Source: Bacteriovoracaceae bacterium (GTDB taxonomy: Bacteria; Bdellovibrionota; Bacteriovoracia; Bacteriovoracales; Bacteriovoracaceae). From it: a stretch of DNA of 64,000 nucleotides. Under the pieces are notes generated by a model that was given only the letters and a program-made list of their open reading frames with translations, searched no databases and was not told the origin of the DNA. How positions within the stretch are numbered: the stretch's first letter is position 1; the number at the start of each line of letters is the position of its first letter. The stretch lies in contig JAIPEG010000002.1 of NCBI GenBank assembly GCA_021737405.1, forward strand, positions 124,001 to 188,000, read 5' to 3'. Shown here in pieces: positions 10,111 through 19,067 of the stretch. The position numbers and the translations under genes were made by a program.

Positions 10111-11032
10111 TTGAGATAACCTTATAAGCCTCTTCTAAGGCAAAGAGGCAACCGCTTGAATCTGCTATATTTTTACCATAAAGATGAAAAGCAGTCCCGT
10201 GATCAACACTTAGTCTAAGGAAAGGTAATCCTAGACTTATGTTTATCCCAAAAAGACCATTTTGGGCCTTAAATATTCCTAGACCTTGGTCATGGAATGT
10301 ATAGACAAAAACCTTTTTATTCCTATTTTCCACCTCAAAATGTAGGGTATCGCCAGGAAGTGGACCCTTAAAAGAAAGGTTAGGAAACTTTACTGACAAG
10401 TTAGATATTCCCCTTTTTAAAGTGCCTTCTTCATCCCCTAAAATACCACCCTCTCCAGCATGGGGGTTAATGCCAGCAAATACAAATTCTTCAGGAAGGT
10501 AAAAGTTTTTTTCTAGACCCTCAATAACGGTTGAGAGTTTCTCTTCCACTAGGTTTGAGTCAATTGCTAAGGGAACATTTTTAAGAGCAATGTGGTCAGT
10601 GAGCAAAAGGGTAAATCCATCGATTCCCTTGAAGATCATGGAGATATTTAAATTATTAAAATAACTTCTTAAGAATTCGGTATAGCCCGCTCTATGCTCG
10701 CCTTCATGAATAAGTTGGTCTTTAGAGGTAGGCAAGGTTAACAGGACATCATGCTCATTATCAATATCTTCTATCGCACTTAGTAGTGAGGAGGTTGATT
10801 GAGGTATGGATTGTTGTTTGGGTTCAACAAACTTAATGACTTTGCCAAAAATTTTTAAATTTTGATTATCTAATTTATAAGAAGCATTGAGAGTTCTAAG
10901 GTTTTCTTCAAGCGTACTTTTATAGGCATAAAGAATAATGTTATCGCAAACATTTTTAGGAAGCCTAAGAATTGATTTTAAGAAGACCTCTAGGCCAATG
11001 CCTAACTCATGGCCTTGAGTAACAAGGATCAT
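10097..11032 (-). CDS. pdxA: 4-hydroxythreonine-4-phosphate dehydrogenase PdxA
   Basis: GINPHAGEGGILGDEE, GPLPGDTLHF, YTFHDQGLGIFKA, LRLSVDHGTAFHLYGK. Confidence 0.93.
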   Translation of the reverse strand: MILVTQGHELGIGLEVFLKSILRLPKNVCDNIILYAYKSTLEENLRTLNASYKLDNQNLKIFGKVIKFVEPKQQSIPQSTSSLLSAIEDIDNEHDVLLTLPTSKDQLIHEGEHRAGYTEFLRSYFNNLNISMIFKGIDGFTLLLTDHIALKNVPLAIDSNLVEEKLSTVIEGLEKNFYLPEEFVFAGINPHAGEGGILGDEEGTLKRGISNLSVKFPNLSFKGPLPGDTLHFEVENRNKKVFVYTFHDQGLGIFKAQNGLFGINISLGLPFLRLSVDHGTAFHLYGKNIADSSGCLFALEEAYKVISNDNK

Positions 11033-11943
11033 TTATCAAGAAAGTATTTTATATAGTGTTTGTCGGCTTCAGCATTAAACCAAGTCACAGAAATAGATTC
11101 CATTGATTTTTGAAAAATTTCAGCTCGGATTTGATTTCGTTTACTCATAAAGTCTTCTGACTCTACTAGGTCTTTCTTCTTAACATAAAAAACATGATAC
11201 TGAGAGTTCATAAGAATTGGTTTAGAAAACTTACCCTCATCAGTTTTAGTAAGTAAGTTTTTAAGGTCAGATGTTAAGCCGTTTTCCCTTATTTCTCCGA
11301 GTACATTTGTAGAAACATCAGAAAATCTATCAGGTAAGATGCCTGACTGTTGGAAGTTACTTAATACACTTTGAAATTCCCCAAGCATTCCTTTTTTAAA
11401 GTTACTTCTATCGAGAGAAAAATCAACAAGCTCATACTTAAAGCTTAAACGCTTCTTTGATGAATATTTTTGATAATAAGCATTTTTAACATCTTGTTCT
11501 GTAATTGAAACCAGAGGTTGAATAATTCTTGATAAGAATAAGTTGTACTCAATCGAGCTTCTAATAAGTTCAAAGTATTCATCAAAGGAAAAGTTATTAG
11601 ATTTTAAAAAGTTAAGTAGGGCACTGCGGTTAAGTCCAAGTCGCTCCTCTGTGGCCTTAACTTGTGACTCTACTTGTTCATCACTAATTACGTAGCCCAT
11701 TTCAGTGAGTTTATCTCTAAGAAGTTGTTCATTGATTTTAATATTTACTAGATCACGAAATGAGTACTGACTTTTACTATAAATTTGAGGGGATATATTT
11801 CTTCTTGCTTCTAAATTTTGTGACACTCTATTTACTTGTGAAAGTAATACGGGCTGGGAATTAACGACAGCGACAATTTTGTCTAATAAGGCGCTATAAG
11901 CTGGTGTCGATAAAAGTAAGAATATTAGAAGAGATTTAATCAT
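11029..11943 (-). CDS. SurA N-terminal-domain-like periplasmic chaperone/PPIase (ORF track start 11976; MIKSLLIF start at 11943)
   Basis: Signal peptide; LLDKIVAVVNSQPVLLSQVNR is the typical SurA N-terminal motif. Confidence 0.75.
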   Translation of the reverse strand: MIKSLLIFLLLSTPAYSALLDKIVAVVNSQPVLLSQVNRVSQNLEARRNISPQIYSKSQYSFRDLVNIKINEQLLRDKLTEMGYVISDEQVESQVKATEERLGLNRSALLNFLKSNNFSFDEYFELIRSSIEYNLFLSRIIQPLVSITEQDVKNAYYQKYSSKKRLSFKYELVDFSLDRSNFKKGMLGEFQSVLSNFQQSGILPDRFSDVSTNVLGEIRENGLTSDLKNLLTKTDEGKFSKPILMNSQYHVFYVKKKDLVESEDFMSKRNQIRAEIFQKSMESISVTWFNAEADKHYIKYFLDK

Positions 11944-11971
11944 AAAAAAGCCCACAAGTTGCAGTGGGCTT
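11944..11971 (-). terminator. Terminator/attenuator hairpin abutting the start codon of the SurA-like gene
   Basis: On the minus strand AAGCCCAC TGCAACTT GTGGGCTT TTTT ATG: perfect 8-bp stem, T-run, then the ATG. Confidence 0.7.
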
Positions 11972-12012
11972 AACATTAATCATTTTTTTGCATTGGGACA
12001 AGGGCCATCAAG

Positions 12013-12843
12013 CTATTTAAGCGGTTCGTACTTAAGGAACTCTTCTTTTACACTGACTTTGGCTCCTTTTTGCAAGTTGTCGAAATACTCATCCAAAATT
12101 TTGTCCCTTTTCTTATCATAGACAATCTTTTTGTAGAGAGCAGTGTTGATTGAGCCGAAGTCTTTTTTAGAAAGAACTTTAATAATATGGTAACCAAATT
12201 GGGTTCTAATTGGTGGAGTAATATAACTGTCAGGCTTCCCATTGATTGAGTTAAAGTACTCTGGAGCCATTCTTATGGCAGGTTGAAAGCCCATGTCTCC
12301 ACCATTTGGAGCAGTGCTTGCTTGGCTGTATCTGTTGGCAAGCTCCGCAAATTTATCAGGATTTGCTTTTAGGCTTTCATAAACCTCCATCGCTTTCTTT
12401 TGTGCGGCAAGAGCTTCATTCTTATCTGGTTTTGCCCTAACTCTGAAAAGAATGTGAGCTGTTCTGTATTCTGGATTGGTTGAGTAATACTTTTTTACAT
12501 CATCATCAGTGACGACAATTTTTTTAAGTTCAGGCTCCAGGTCTTTAGAGATCTGTGCATGGTATAAAACATCTTCCATTTTTTCTTTTACGACAGGGTC
12601 ATTTTCTAGTTTTTTAGATTTTGCTCTTTGAATACCGAGGACACGGTTAACAATATCGTTAAGGACTTTTTTCTTGGTCACGACTTTGTCTGAGACATAC
12701 AAGAGGTTTTGATAATACTTTTTATCAAGTTCGGATTTTTTAATCTGCACACCATTAACAGTCGCTACCGTTGGGTCTTGTTGGGCACTGACGGAGAATG
12801 TGATGAAAAAACTAATTAACAAACTCGCAAATCTTTTGCTCAT
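12013..12843 (-). CDS. Parvulin-type (PpiC) peptidyl-prolyl cis-trans isomerase, exported
   Basis: Signal peptide; EYRTAHILFRVRAKP, FAELANRYSQASTAPNGGDMGF, PIRTQFGYHIIKVL. Confidence 0.9.
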   Translation of the reverse strand: MSKRFASLLISFFITFSVSAQQDPTVATVNGVQIKKSELDKKYYQNLLYVSDKVVTKKKVLNDIVNRVLGIQRAKSKKLENDPVVKEKMEDVLYHAQISKDLEPELKKIVVTDDDVKKYYSTNPEYRTAHILFRVRAKPDKNEALAAQKKAMEVYESLKANPDKFAELANRYSQASTAPNGGDMGFQPAIRMAPEYFNSINGKPDSYITPPIRTQFGYHIIKVLSKKDFGSINTALYKKIVYDKKRDKILDEYFDNLQKGAKVSVKEEFLKYEPLK

Positions 12844-12910
12844 GTTCTCTTTCCCTGAAGAATGATTTTTTTTATTATAACAATATAAAGATATTATTCA
12901 TGTAAAAACG

Positions 12911-15900
12911 CTAACATGGAACAATTTGCTCGGCAATTTTTTGACAAAAATCGAGAAAGCTTTCCTGATTGAGTTCTTTTTTGCTTTTATAAAGAACTTT
13001 GTAATCTGGACTAAAATGGTAGAGATTGGGTTTGGAGAGGAATGTTTGAGCAATATTTCCAGCCAACTCCTGGTTCTTTTCAAGGATTTCTTTATCAAAT
13101 TGGAGACTAATACTTTGATTATTGAGCTGAATTGACTTCAGGCCACTGTGCATTAAGTGAATTCTGGCCATTAAGAGGACGGCTAGGTTTTTAAACTCTA
13201 TTGGTAATGGCCCATAAATATCATTGAATTCATCTAGCATCTCATCTAGCCCGCTTAGACTTTTAGCGTTAGAGAGACGCTTGTATTGTCTTAATCTCTC
13301 ACTTGGATCTTCAATATAATTATTGGGAATATAACTAGGAAAAGGGCTAGTTATTTCAATGTCCCTATTAAAGGTTTGCTTCTCACCCTTTAGCTCTCTA
13401 ATAGCATCTTGCAAAAGCTCCATATAAAGTTCTAGGCCGATGGCCTCAATATGTCCCGACTGATTACCGCCAAGAATGTCACCAGCTCCCCTTATCTCTA
13501 GGTCACATGAGGCAATATTAAAACCAGATCCCATTTCTGCATAAGTCTGAAGAGCTTTAAGTCTCTTTTCTGCGACAATTGTAAGATTACGATCATTAGG
13601 AATGACAAAATAGGCATAGGCTTTTTTATCAGATCGACCAATTCGACCTCTTAGTTGATGAAGCTGAGAAAGACCATAAGTGTCTGCCCTATCAATAATC
13701 ATCGTGTTCGCATTTGGAATATCGATACCAGATTCGATAATCGTAGTAGCTATAAGGATTTGGTATTTACCTTCGTAAAATCCTTGCATCCGTTTTTCAA
13801 GTTCCTTCTCAGGTAATTGTCCATGGCCTATAACAATATTCGCTTCTGGTACTAGTTCTCTAATTTTGCCCGAAAACTCTTCGATATCCTGTACTTTATT
13901 ATGAACGATAAATACCTGCCCTCCTCTCTTTAGCTCTTTTCTAATGGCAGTCTGTAAAGTTAGGGGGTCTTCCTTAATAATATAGGTTTTGATGGTTTGG
14001 CGTTTCGGAGGCGGCGTTTTTATTAAAGAAAGATCTCTTAGTCCTAGAAAACTCAATTGAAGAGTACGAGGGATCGGTGTCGCTGTGAGTGTGAGAAAGT
14101 CGACATTAGATTTTAAGAGCTTCAGTTTCTCTTTATGATTCACTCCAAATCTTTGCTCCTCATCTACAACAACAAGTCCTAGATCATTATATTTAACTTT
14201 ATCAGAGAGAAGCTTATGGGTGCCGATGACAATGTCGACTGTTCCGGCCTTTAACTTTTCAATGACTTCTTTTGTTTCTTTTGGTGATTTAAAGCGACTT
14301 AAATATTCAATGTGAACAGGAAAGTTTTTAAACCGTTTCTTAAAGGAAGAGTAATGTTGCAGGGTAAGAATGGTTGTAGGGGCTAAGACGACAACTTGTT
14401 TATTGTCCATAACCGCCTTAAAAGCTGCCCTTATTGCAACTTCCGTTTTTCCAAACCCAACATCTCCACAAACAAGATGGTCCATTGGTTTAGGCTTTTG
14501 CATATCTTCTAGGACACGCTCAATGGCCATGGTTTGATCGGGAGTCTCTTGAAATTCAAAGGCTAATTCAAACTCTCTAAAATAATGATCAGGCTCTGAA
14601 AAAGAAAAAGCTTTTGAGGATTCTCTTTCAGCCTGTAATTTTAGAAGATCAAAAGCAAGCTTTTTGATAGATTGACTTGCTCTCTTCTTAAGGGCGGAAA
14701 ATTTATTGGTGCGAAGACTATCTAGTCCGATTGTGGCAGAGCTGTTTGCATGCTTTTGAATAAGGTTCATTTTATAAACAGGAACATAAACCTTATCTTT
14801 TCCCGTATATTCAATAACGATGAAGTCTGCCTTGTCTTCTGATAAGTCCAGGGACTGAAGGCCTAAGTATTTTCCAACACCGTGATCATTATGAATAACG
14901 TAGTCACCGACGGACATTGTTGCAATTTGCTCTGCAAATAGGTCGAGGTCCTTTTGAGACACGGCTTTTACTTTCTTTCGCTTACTAGAAAAAACGTCAC
15001 CCTCTGTTAAAAAAAGGGTCTTTTCATTCTCATAGAAGAATCCACTTTCAAGAGGAAATGAAAGAAAACTGATTCTATTTTTCTGATCCCTAGTAAATTC
15101 ATAAATTTCTAAAAGGTGTTGAAATTCTTTTTTACTGGCTTCATTTGTATAGAAAAAAAGTATCTCACCGGAATGTTTAAAAACATTTTTAATTTTCTCA
15201 AAAACAAATTTTAAGTATTCAGTTTTATCTCGATTCTTGAGAGAAATTAAGTCGATGTAATGATTAAATTGTTCGAATTTAACTTCGATGTCATTGAAGT
15301 TGTTATCAATATCTAGAGCAATCTCTAGTTCATTAACATGAATTGATGGAGAGGATTTGAGCTTTTCTTCGAGACTCTCAAAATAAAGTCTATCTGGCAT
15401 GGGCAATATACAATCGCTATTGACGTCCTTTTCTACGGCTGAAAACTCATCTAAGAGTTCACTCCAAAGGGATGGCCATTCTTCAAGGGTCTTAAAGCTA
15501 TTAAAAATGTGAGTTTTAAATTTGTCTTCTCCAAAATAATCAAAGAGAGACTCATTTTTTTCGGTAAATAAAGGTATGTATGTTGAATAGCTTTCAAATA
15601 AAAAACTATCGGACAATTTGTCTAAAATACCTTTGCGTTTTTCATACTTTAATTTATGAGAAACTGCAGGCATTGGAATTGCTGCCCTAAGGTTTGTAGA
15701 AAACTCTGGATTGCAAAAGGCTCTTGGCGACATACCGCAATTGACACTTTCAAGTGGAAAATCTCTCTTGGTTTTAAGAGTTTCTGTGTCTATCAGAAAG
15801 ATTTCCTCAATCATGTCGTCAAAATAATGAATCCTAAATGGTTTACCGCTTGTTGGAAAAATGTCGAATATCCCACCTTTATGACTAAATGTAGCAGGCT

Positions 15901-16411
15901 CCTCTACGGTAATTGAGTTTTGATACCCAAGATCTCTTAATTTAATCTTGAGTTCATCTGGACTCACAATGTCAGAAACTTGAATTAATAAATTCTTTGA
16001 TTTTAAAATTTCGACAGGAGGAAGCTTTTGATGGAGTGCTTCCATCGTAGAAATTATAATAGAGCCATTTTGAGCTGCGTTGTGGCAGAGGTTGTTGAGA
16101 GTGAAGAATCGCTCAAAGGCGGTTCTTTCTGATGCGACGTGTCCTCCGTAGGGGCTATGATCGAGCCCAGGAAAAAAGTAGACACTCGTATTTTCTAAAC
16201 TCGTCTTCGCCAAGTCATAGCCGGCTTCCGCGGAGTCTTGGTCAGGAAAAATAAAAATATTATATTTAGTTCCACCGTCTTTTAATGTCTCAGGATTAAA
16301 TTTTAAAAATAAAAAATACTTAGATGCGTCTAGTCCAATGAGCTTGGTTACAAACTCATCAGACTTTTGATTTTCACTAATTCGATTTCTTATTGTTTCA
16401 AGGTGCGTCAA
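12911..16411 (-). CDS. mfd: Transcription-repair coupling factor
   Basis: 1166 aa; SVGDYVIHNDHGVGKYLGL (RNAP-interacting domain), helicase motifs GDVGFGKTEVAIRAAFKA, DEEQRFGV, QLHQLRGRIGRSDKKAYAYF. Confidence 0.97.
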   Translation of the reverse strand: MTHLETIRNRISENQKSDEFVTKLIGLDASKYFLFLKFNPETLKDGGTKYNIFIFPDQDSAEAGYDLAKTSLENTSVYFFPGLDHSPYGGHVASERTAFERFFTLNNLCHNAAQNGSIIISTMEALHQKLPPVEILKSKNLLIQVSDIVSPDELKIKLRDLGYQNSITVEEPATFSHKGGIFDIFPTSGKPFRIHYFDDMIEEIFLIDTETLKTKRDFPLESVNCGMSPRAFCNPEFSTNLRAAIPMPAVSHKLKYEKRKGILDKLSDSFLFESYSTYIPLFTEKNESLFDYFGEDKFKTHIFNSFKTLEEWPSLWSELLDEFSAVEKDVNSDCILPMPDRLYFESLEEKLKSSPSIHVNELEIALDIDNNFNDIEVKFEQFNHYIDLISLKNRDKTEYLKFVFEKIKNVFKHSGEILFFYTNEASKKEFQHLLEIYEFTRDQKNRISFLSFPLESGFFYENEKTLFLTEGDVFSSKRKKVKAVSQKDLDLFAEQIATMSVGDYVIHNDHGVGKYLGLQSLDLSEDKADFIVIEYTGKDKVYVPVYKMNLIQKHANSSATIGLDSLRTNKFSALKKRASQSIKKLAFDLLKLQAERESSKAFSFSEPDHYFREFELAFEFQETPDQTMAIERVLEDMQKPKPMDHLVCGDVGFGKTEVAIRAAFKAVMDNKQVVVLAPTTILTLQHYSSFKKRFKNFPVHIEYLSRFKSPKETKEVIEKLKAGTVDIVIGTHKLLSDKVKYNDLGLVVVDEEQRFGVNHKEKLKLLKSNVDFLTLTATPIPRTLQLSFLGLRDLSLIKTPPPKRQTIKTYIIKEDPLTLQTAIRKELKRGGQVFIVHNKVQDIEEFSGKIRELVPEANIVIGHGQLPEKELEKRMQGFYEGKYQILIATTIIESGIDIPNANTMIIDRADTYGLSQLHQLRGRIGRSDKKAYAYFVIPNDRNLTIVAEKRLKALQTYAEMGSGFNIASCDLEIRGAGDILGGNQSGHIEAIGLELYMELLQDAIRELKGEKQTFNRDIEITSPFPSYIPNNYIEDPSERLRQYKRLSNAKSLSGLDEMLDEFNDIYGPLPIEFKNLAVLLMARIHLMHSGLKSIQLNNQSISLQFDKEILEKNQELAGNIAQTFLSKPNLYHFSPDYKVLYKSKKELNQESFLDFCQKIAEQIVPC

Positions 16412-16499
16412 AATAAAATCCCGAACTAAAAATACAATCTGTAAGGAACCTTTATCACTAGACTAAGTCGAGCAAAAAAGCCATTTCAAAATGTTTCCA

Positions 16500-16540
16500 A
16501 TATGTTAAAGTTCATGTAGTTTTTCTGCACCTTAACATAT
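16500..16540. promoter_or_regulatory. Perfect 9-bp inverted repeat upstream of nuoA
   Basis: ATATGTTAA (16500-16508) and TTAACATAT (16532-16540), 23-nt spacer, followed by CGGAG RBS and nuoA ATG at 16555. Confidence 0.6.
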
Positions 16541-16554
16541 CGGAGTTCCTGCAA

Positions 16555-16998
16555 ATGACGTCATATACCTTAGACGTATACATGCCGGTTATCATTCTTA
16601 TGGCCTTGGCCGTAGGTTTGGTAGTGGTTTCTGTTTTTGTCGCTCAAATTCTAAGACCCTTCAAACCTAATGCTCTTAAAGAGCAAGCGTATGAATGTGG
16701 CGAAGACCCTGTCGGTACAGCCTGGTCTAACTTTAACGTTAGATTCTATGTTGTTTCCCTTATCTTTATCGTTTTCGATGTTGAGGGAGCGCTAATGTTT
16801 CCTGTAGCTGCAATCTTTAGAAAGTTTGTCGCCATCGGCGAGGGAGCGGTGCTGGTCGGTTCTTTGTTGGTTTTTATTTCTGTTTTGGTTTTTGGGATTA
16901 TCTACTGCTGGAGTAAGGGTGACCTTGATTGGGTACGGTCTTTTCAGTTAAGTGAGGATCAAGTTAACCAATTAAAAGGTAGTGAGGAGAAGGCATGA
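16555..16998 (+). CDS. nuoA: NADH-quinone oxidoreductase subunit A
   Basis: AYECGEDPVGTAWSNFNVRFYVVSLIFIVFDVEGALMFP. Confidence 0.95.
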   Translation: MTSYTLDVYMPVIILMALAVGLVVVSVFVAQILRPFKPNALKEQAYECGEDPVGTAWSNFNVRFYVVSLIFIVFDVEGALMFPVAAIFRKFVAIGEGAVLVGSLLVFISVLVFGIIYCWSKGDLDWVRSFQLSEDQVNQLKGSEEKA

Positions 16999-18194
16999 GT
17001 CTCTCGATTAATGATTATCTAAATCAATTTGAAGCTCATCAAAAGGCCATAAGTTTTATCTCTGAGCTTTTAGGATTTGATGCTTCAGGTTTAATTACAT
17101 TTTTGGTTTTTGCCACAGCTGCTTTTGTGGTTGTTAATGTTATGGCCTTGATAGGTGGCCTTGGAACATATGCAGAAAGAAAAATTTCAGCCGATATTCA
17201 ATTAAGACAAGGTCCCAACAGAGTTGGTCCTTATGGGCTTCTTCAGTTTCTTGCTGATGGTGTAAAGATGATTATGAAAGAGGATATCTTTCCTGCTCAG
17301 GCGGACAGAACTCTTTTTAACCTCGCACCTTTATTAGCTTTGATTGGAGTTTTTGCCACCCTAGCAGTACTTCCATTCTCATCTGGTCTTACCCTTACCA
17401 ATCTAAATATTGGAGTCTTTTATTTAATAGGTGTCTCTTCTCTTGTCGGTGTTGCCGTATTTTTAGGTGGTTATTCTGCCAACTCAAAATGGTCAATGTT
17501 GGGAGGTATGCGAGGTGCATCTCAAATAATTAGTTATGAAGTTCCAGTAACGATAACGATTCTATCAATTGTATTAATGTCGGGTGGATTGAGTTTTGGT
17601 AGTTTTGTGGAAAGCCAAGGTGGTTTTCCTCATCAGTGGTTTATTTTCCATAACCCATTCACCTTTATAGGCTTCTTTGTATTCTTTATAGGAATGTTGG
17701 CAGAAACAAACAGAGCACCCTTTGATTTACCGGAAGCTGAGTCTGAACTTGTATCAGGTTACCACACAGAATATACAGGTATGAGATTTGGTCTATTTGC
17801 TCTGGCTGAATATATAGAGGTATTTGTTTTATGTGGCGTCGCAGCGGCTGCTTTCCTTGGTGGCTACAAGGTCCCTTTTGATCTCGGTAACGGCGTAGTC
17901 TTTGTAGAGAAACTTGGTCTTCCTGCAATTATCGGTAAAAATATTGGTCAAGTCCTTCAATTAGGATCATTCCTCACAAAAACACTCTTCTTATACTACG
18001 TAGTTATATGGGTAAGGTGGACGTTCCCTAGAATTAGAGTTGATCAGGTAATGACAATTTGTTGGAAATATTTAACACCAATAGCGCTCTTTAATTTAGT
18101 TGGTATAACCCTTTGGGTTTTTGCTTTTGACGGCCAGTCAATCTGGGAAGTGTTGAGTCATATGGGTGGCGGTGCTCATGGCGGCGGACATTAG
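16995..18194 (+). CDS. nuoH: NADH-quinone oxidoreductase subunit H
   Basis: ERKISADIQLRQGPNRVGPYGLLQFLADGVKM; AETNRAPFDLPEAESELVSGYHTEYTG. Confidence 0.97.
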   Translation: MSLSINDYLNQFEAHQKAISFISELLGFDASGLITFLVFATAAFVVVNVMALIGGLGTYAERKISADIQLRQGPNRVGPYGLLQFLADGVKMIMKEDIFPAQADRTLFNLAPLLALIGVFATLAVLPFSSGLTLTNLNIGVFYLIGVSSLVGVAVFLGGYSANSKWSMLGGMRGASQIISYEVPVTITILSIVLMSGGLSFGSFVESQGGFPHQWFIFHNPFTFIGFFVFFIGMLAETNRAPFDLPEAESELVSGYHTEYTGMRFGLFALAEYIEVFVLCGVAAAAFLGGYKVPFDLGNGVVFVEKLGLPAIIGKNIGQVLQLGSFLTKTLFLYYVVIWVRWTFPRIRVDQVMTICWKYLTPIALFNLVGITLWVFAFDGQSIWEVLSHMGGGAHGGGH

Positions 18195-18208
18195 GAACGG
18201 GGTTAGTT

Positions 18209-18736
18209 ATGTTTGAAAATACTTTATTTTTCCTATCGGCAGCTCTTTGTATCATTGGCGCGGCTGGAGTTGTTTTTTCTAAGAACCTGATGCACGCATG
18301 TGTTTTGTTACTTGCTTCACTATTTGGGGTAGCAGGTTTGTATGCCGTTATTGGTGCTGACTTTTTGGCAGCCTCACAACTTGTTATTTATGCCGGCGGC
18401 GTTGTGATTTTGATGCTTTTTGCAGTAATGCTTACTGGTGGTAGCTCAGAAAATTCAAATAAATTTGGTATTGAAAAAATACCAGGAATGGGAAGCACTA
18501 AAACTTATGTTTTTGCGGGCTTTAGTGTGTTGGTAATCTCCTTTACGATTTTGAAACTGATGGCCAACTTTATGAAGTCTTATACTAAGGGCGAACTTCC
18601 AGCTTTCTCTTCAACTGTGGAGAAAATTGGAACTTTACTCGTTACGGACCATGTACTTGCTTTTGAAATTTCTTCCATTTTATTGCTTGGTGCCTTGGTA
18701 GGCGCAGCAGTTATTGCAAGACCAAGGAAAGGCTAA
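18209..18736 (+). CDS. nuoJ: NADH-quinone oxidoreductase subunit J
   Basis: FLAASQLVIYAGGVVILMLFAVML. Confidence 0.95.
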   Translation: MFENTLFFLSAALCIIGAAGVVFSKNLMHACVLLLASLFGVAGLYAVIGADFLAASQLVIYAGGVVILMLFAVMLTGGSSENSNKFGIEKIPGMGSTKTYVFAGFSVLVISFTILKLMANFMKSYTKGELPAFSSTVEKIGTLLVTDHVLAFEISSILLLGALVGAAVIARPRKG

Positions 18737-18744
18737 GGAATTAT

Positions 18745-19050
18745 ATGATTTCACTATCATCTTATCTTTTTATTTCATTCACGCTCTTCGTAGCTGGCAT
18801 TGCCGTTATGATAGCTCGGAAAAACATCATCGCGATGATGTTGGGAATAGAGCTTATCCTTAATAGTGCAGCTTTAAATTTTGCCGCCTACACAAGATTT
18901 ATTAATAACAATCTTGAAGGGCATTTAATGAGTTTATTTATTATTGTAATTGCGGCTGCTGAAGCAGCTGTTGGTCTTGCTATTGTTATTAGATTTTTTC
19001 AAATCAAAGAAACAATACACATTGATGATGCTGCTCAACTTCAAAGCTAG
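18745..19050 (+). CDS. nuoK: NADH-quinone oxidoreductase subunit K
   Basis: NIIAMMLGIELILNSAALNF; IIVIAAAEAAVGLAIVIR. Confidence 0.96.
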   Translation: MISLSSYLFISFTLFVAGIAVMIARKNIIAMMLGIELILNSAALNFAAYTRFINNNLEGHLMSLFIIVIAAAEAAVGLAIVIRFFQIKETIHIDDAAQLQS

Positions 19051-19067
19051 AGGTTTAGGAATATAAG

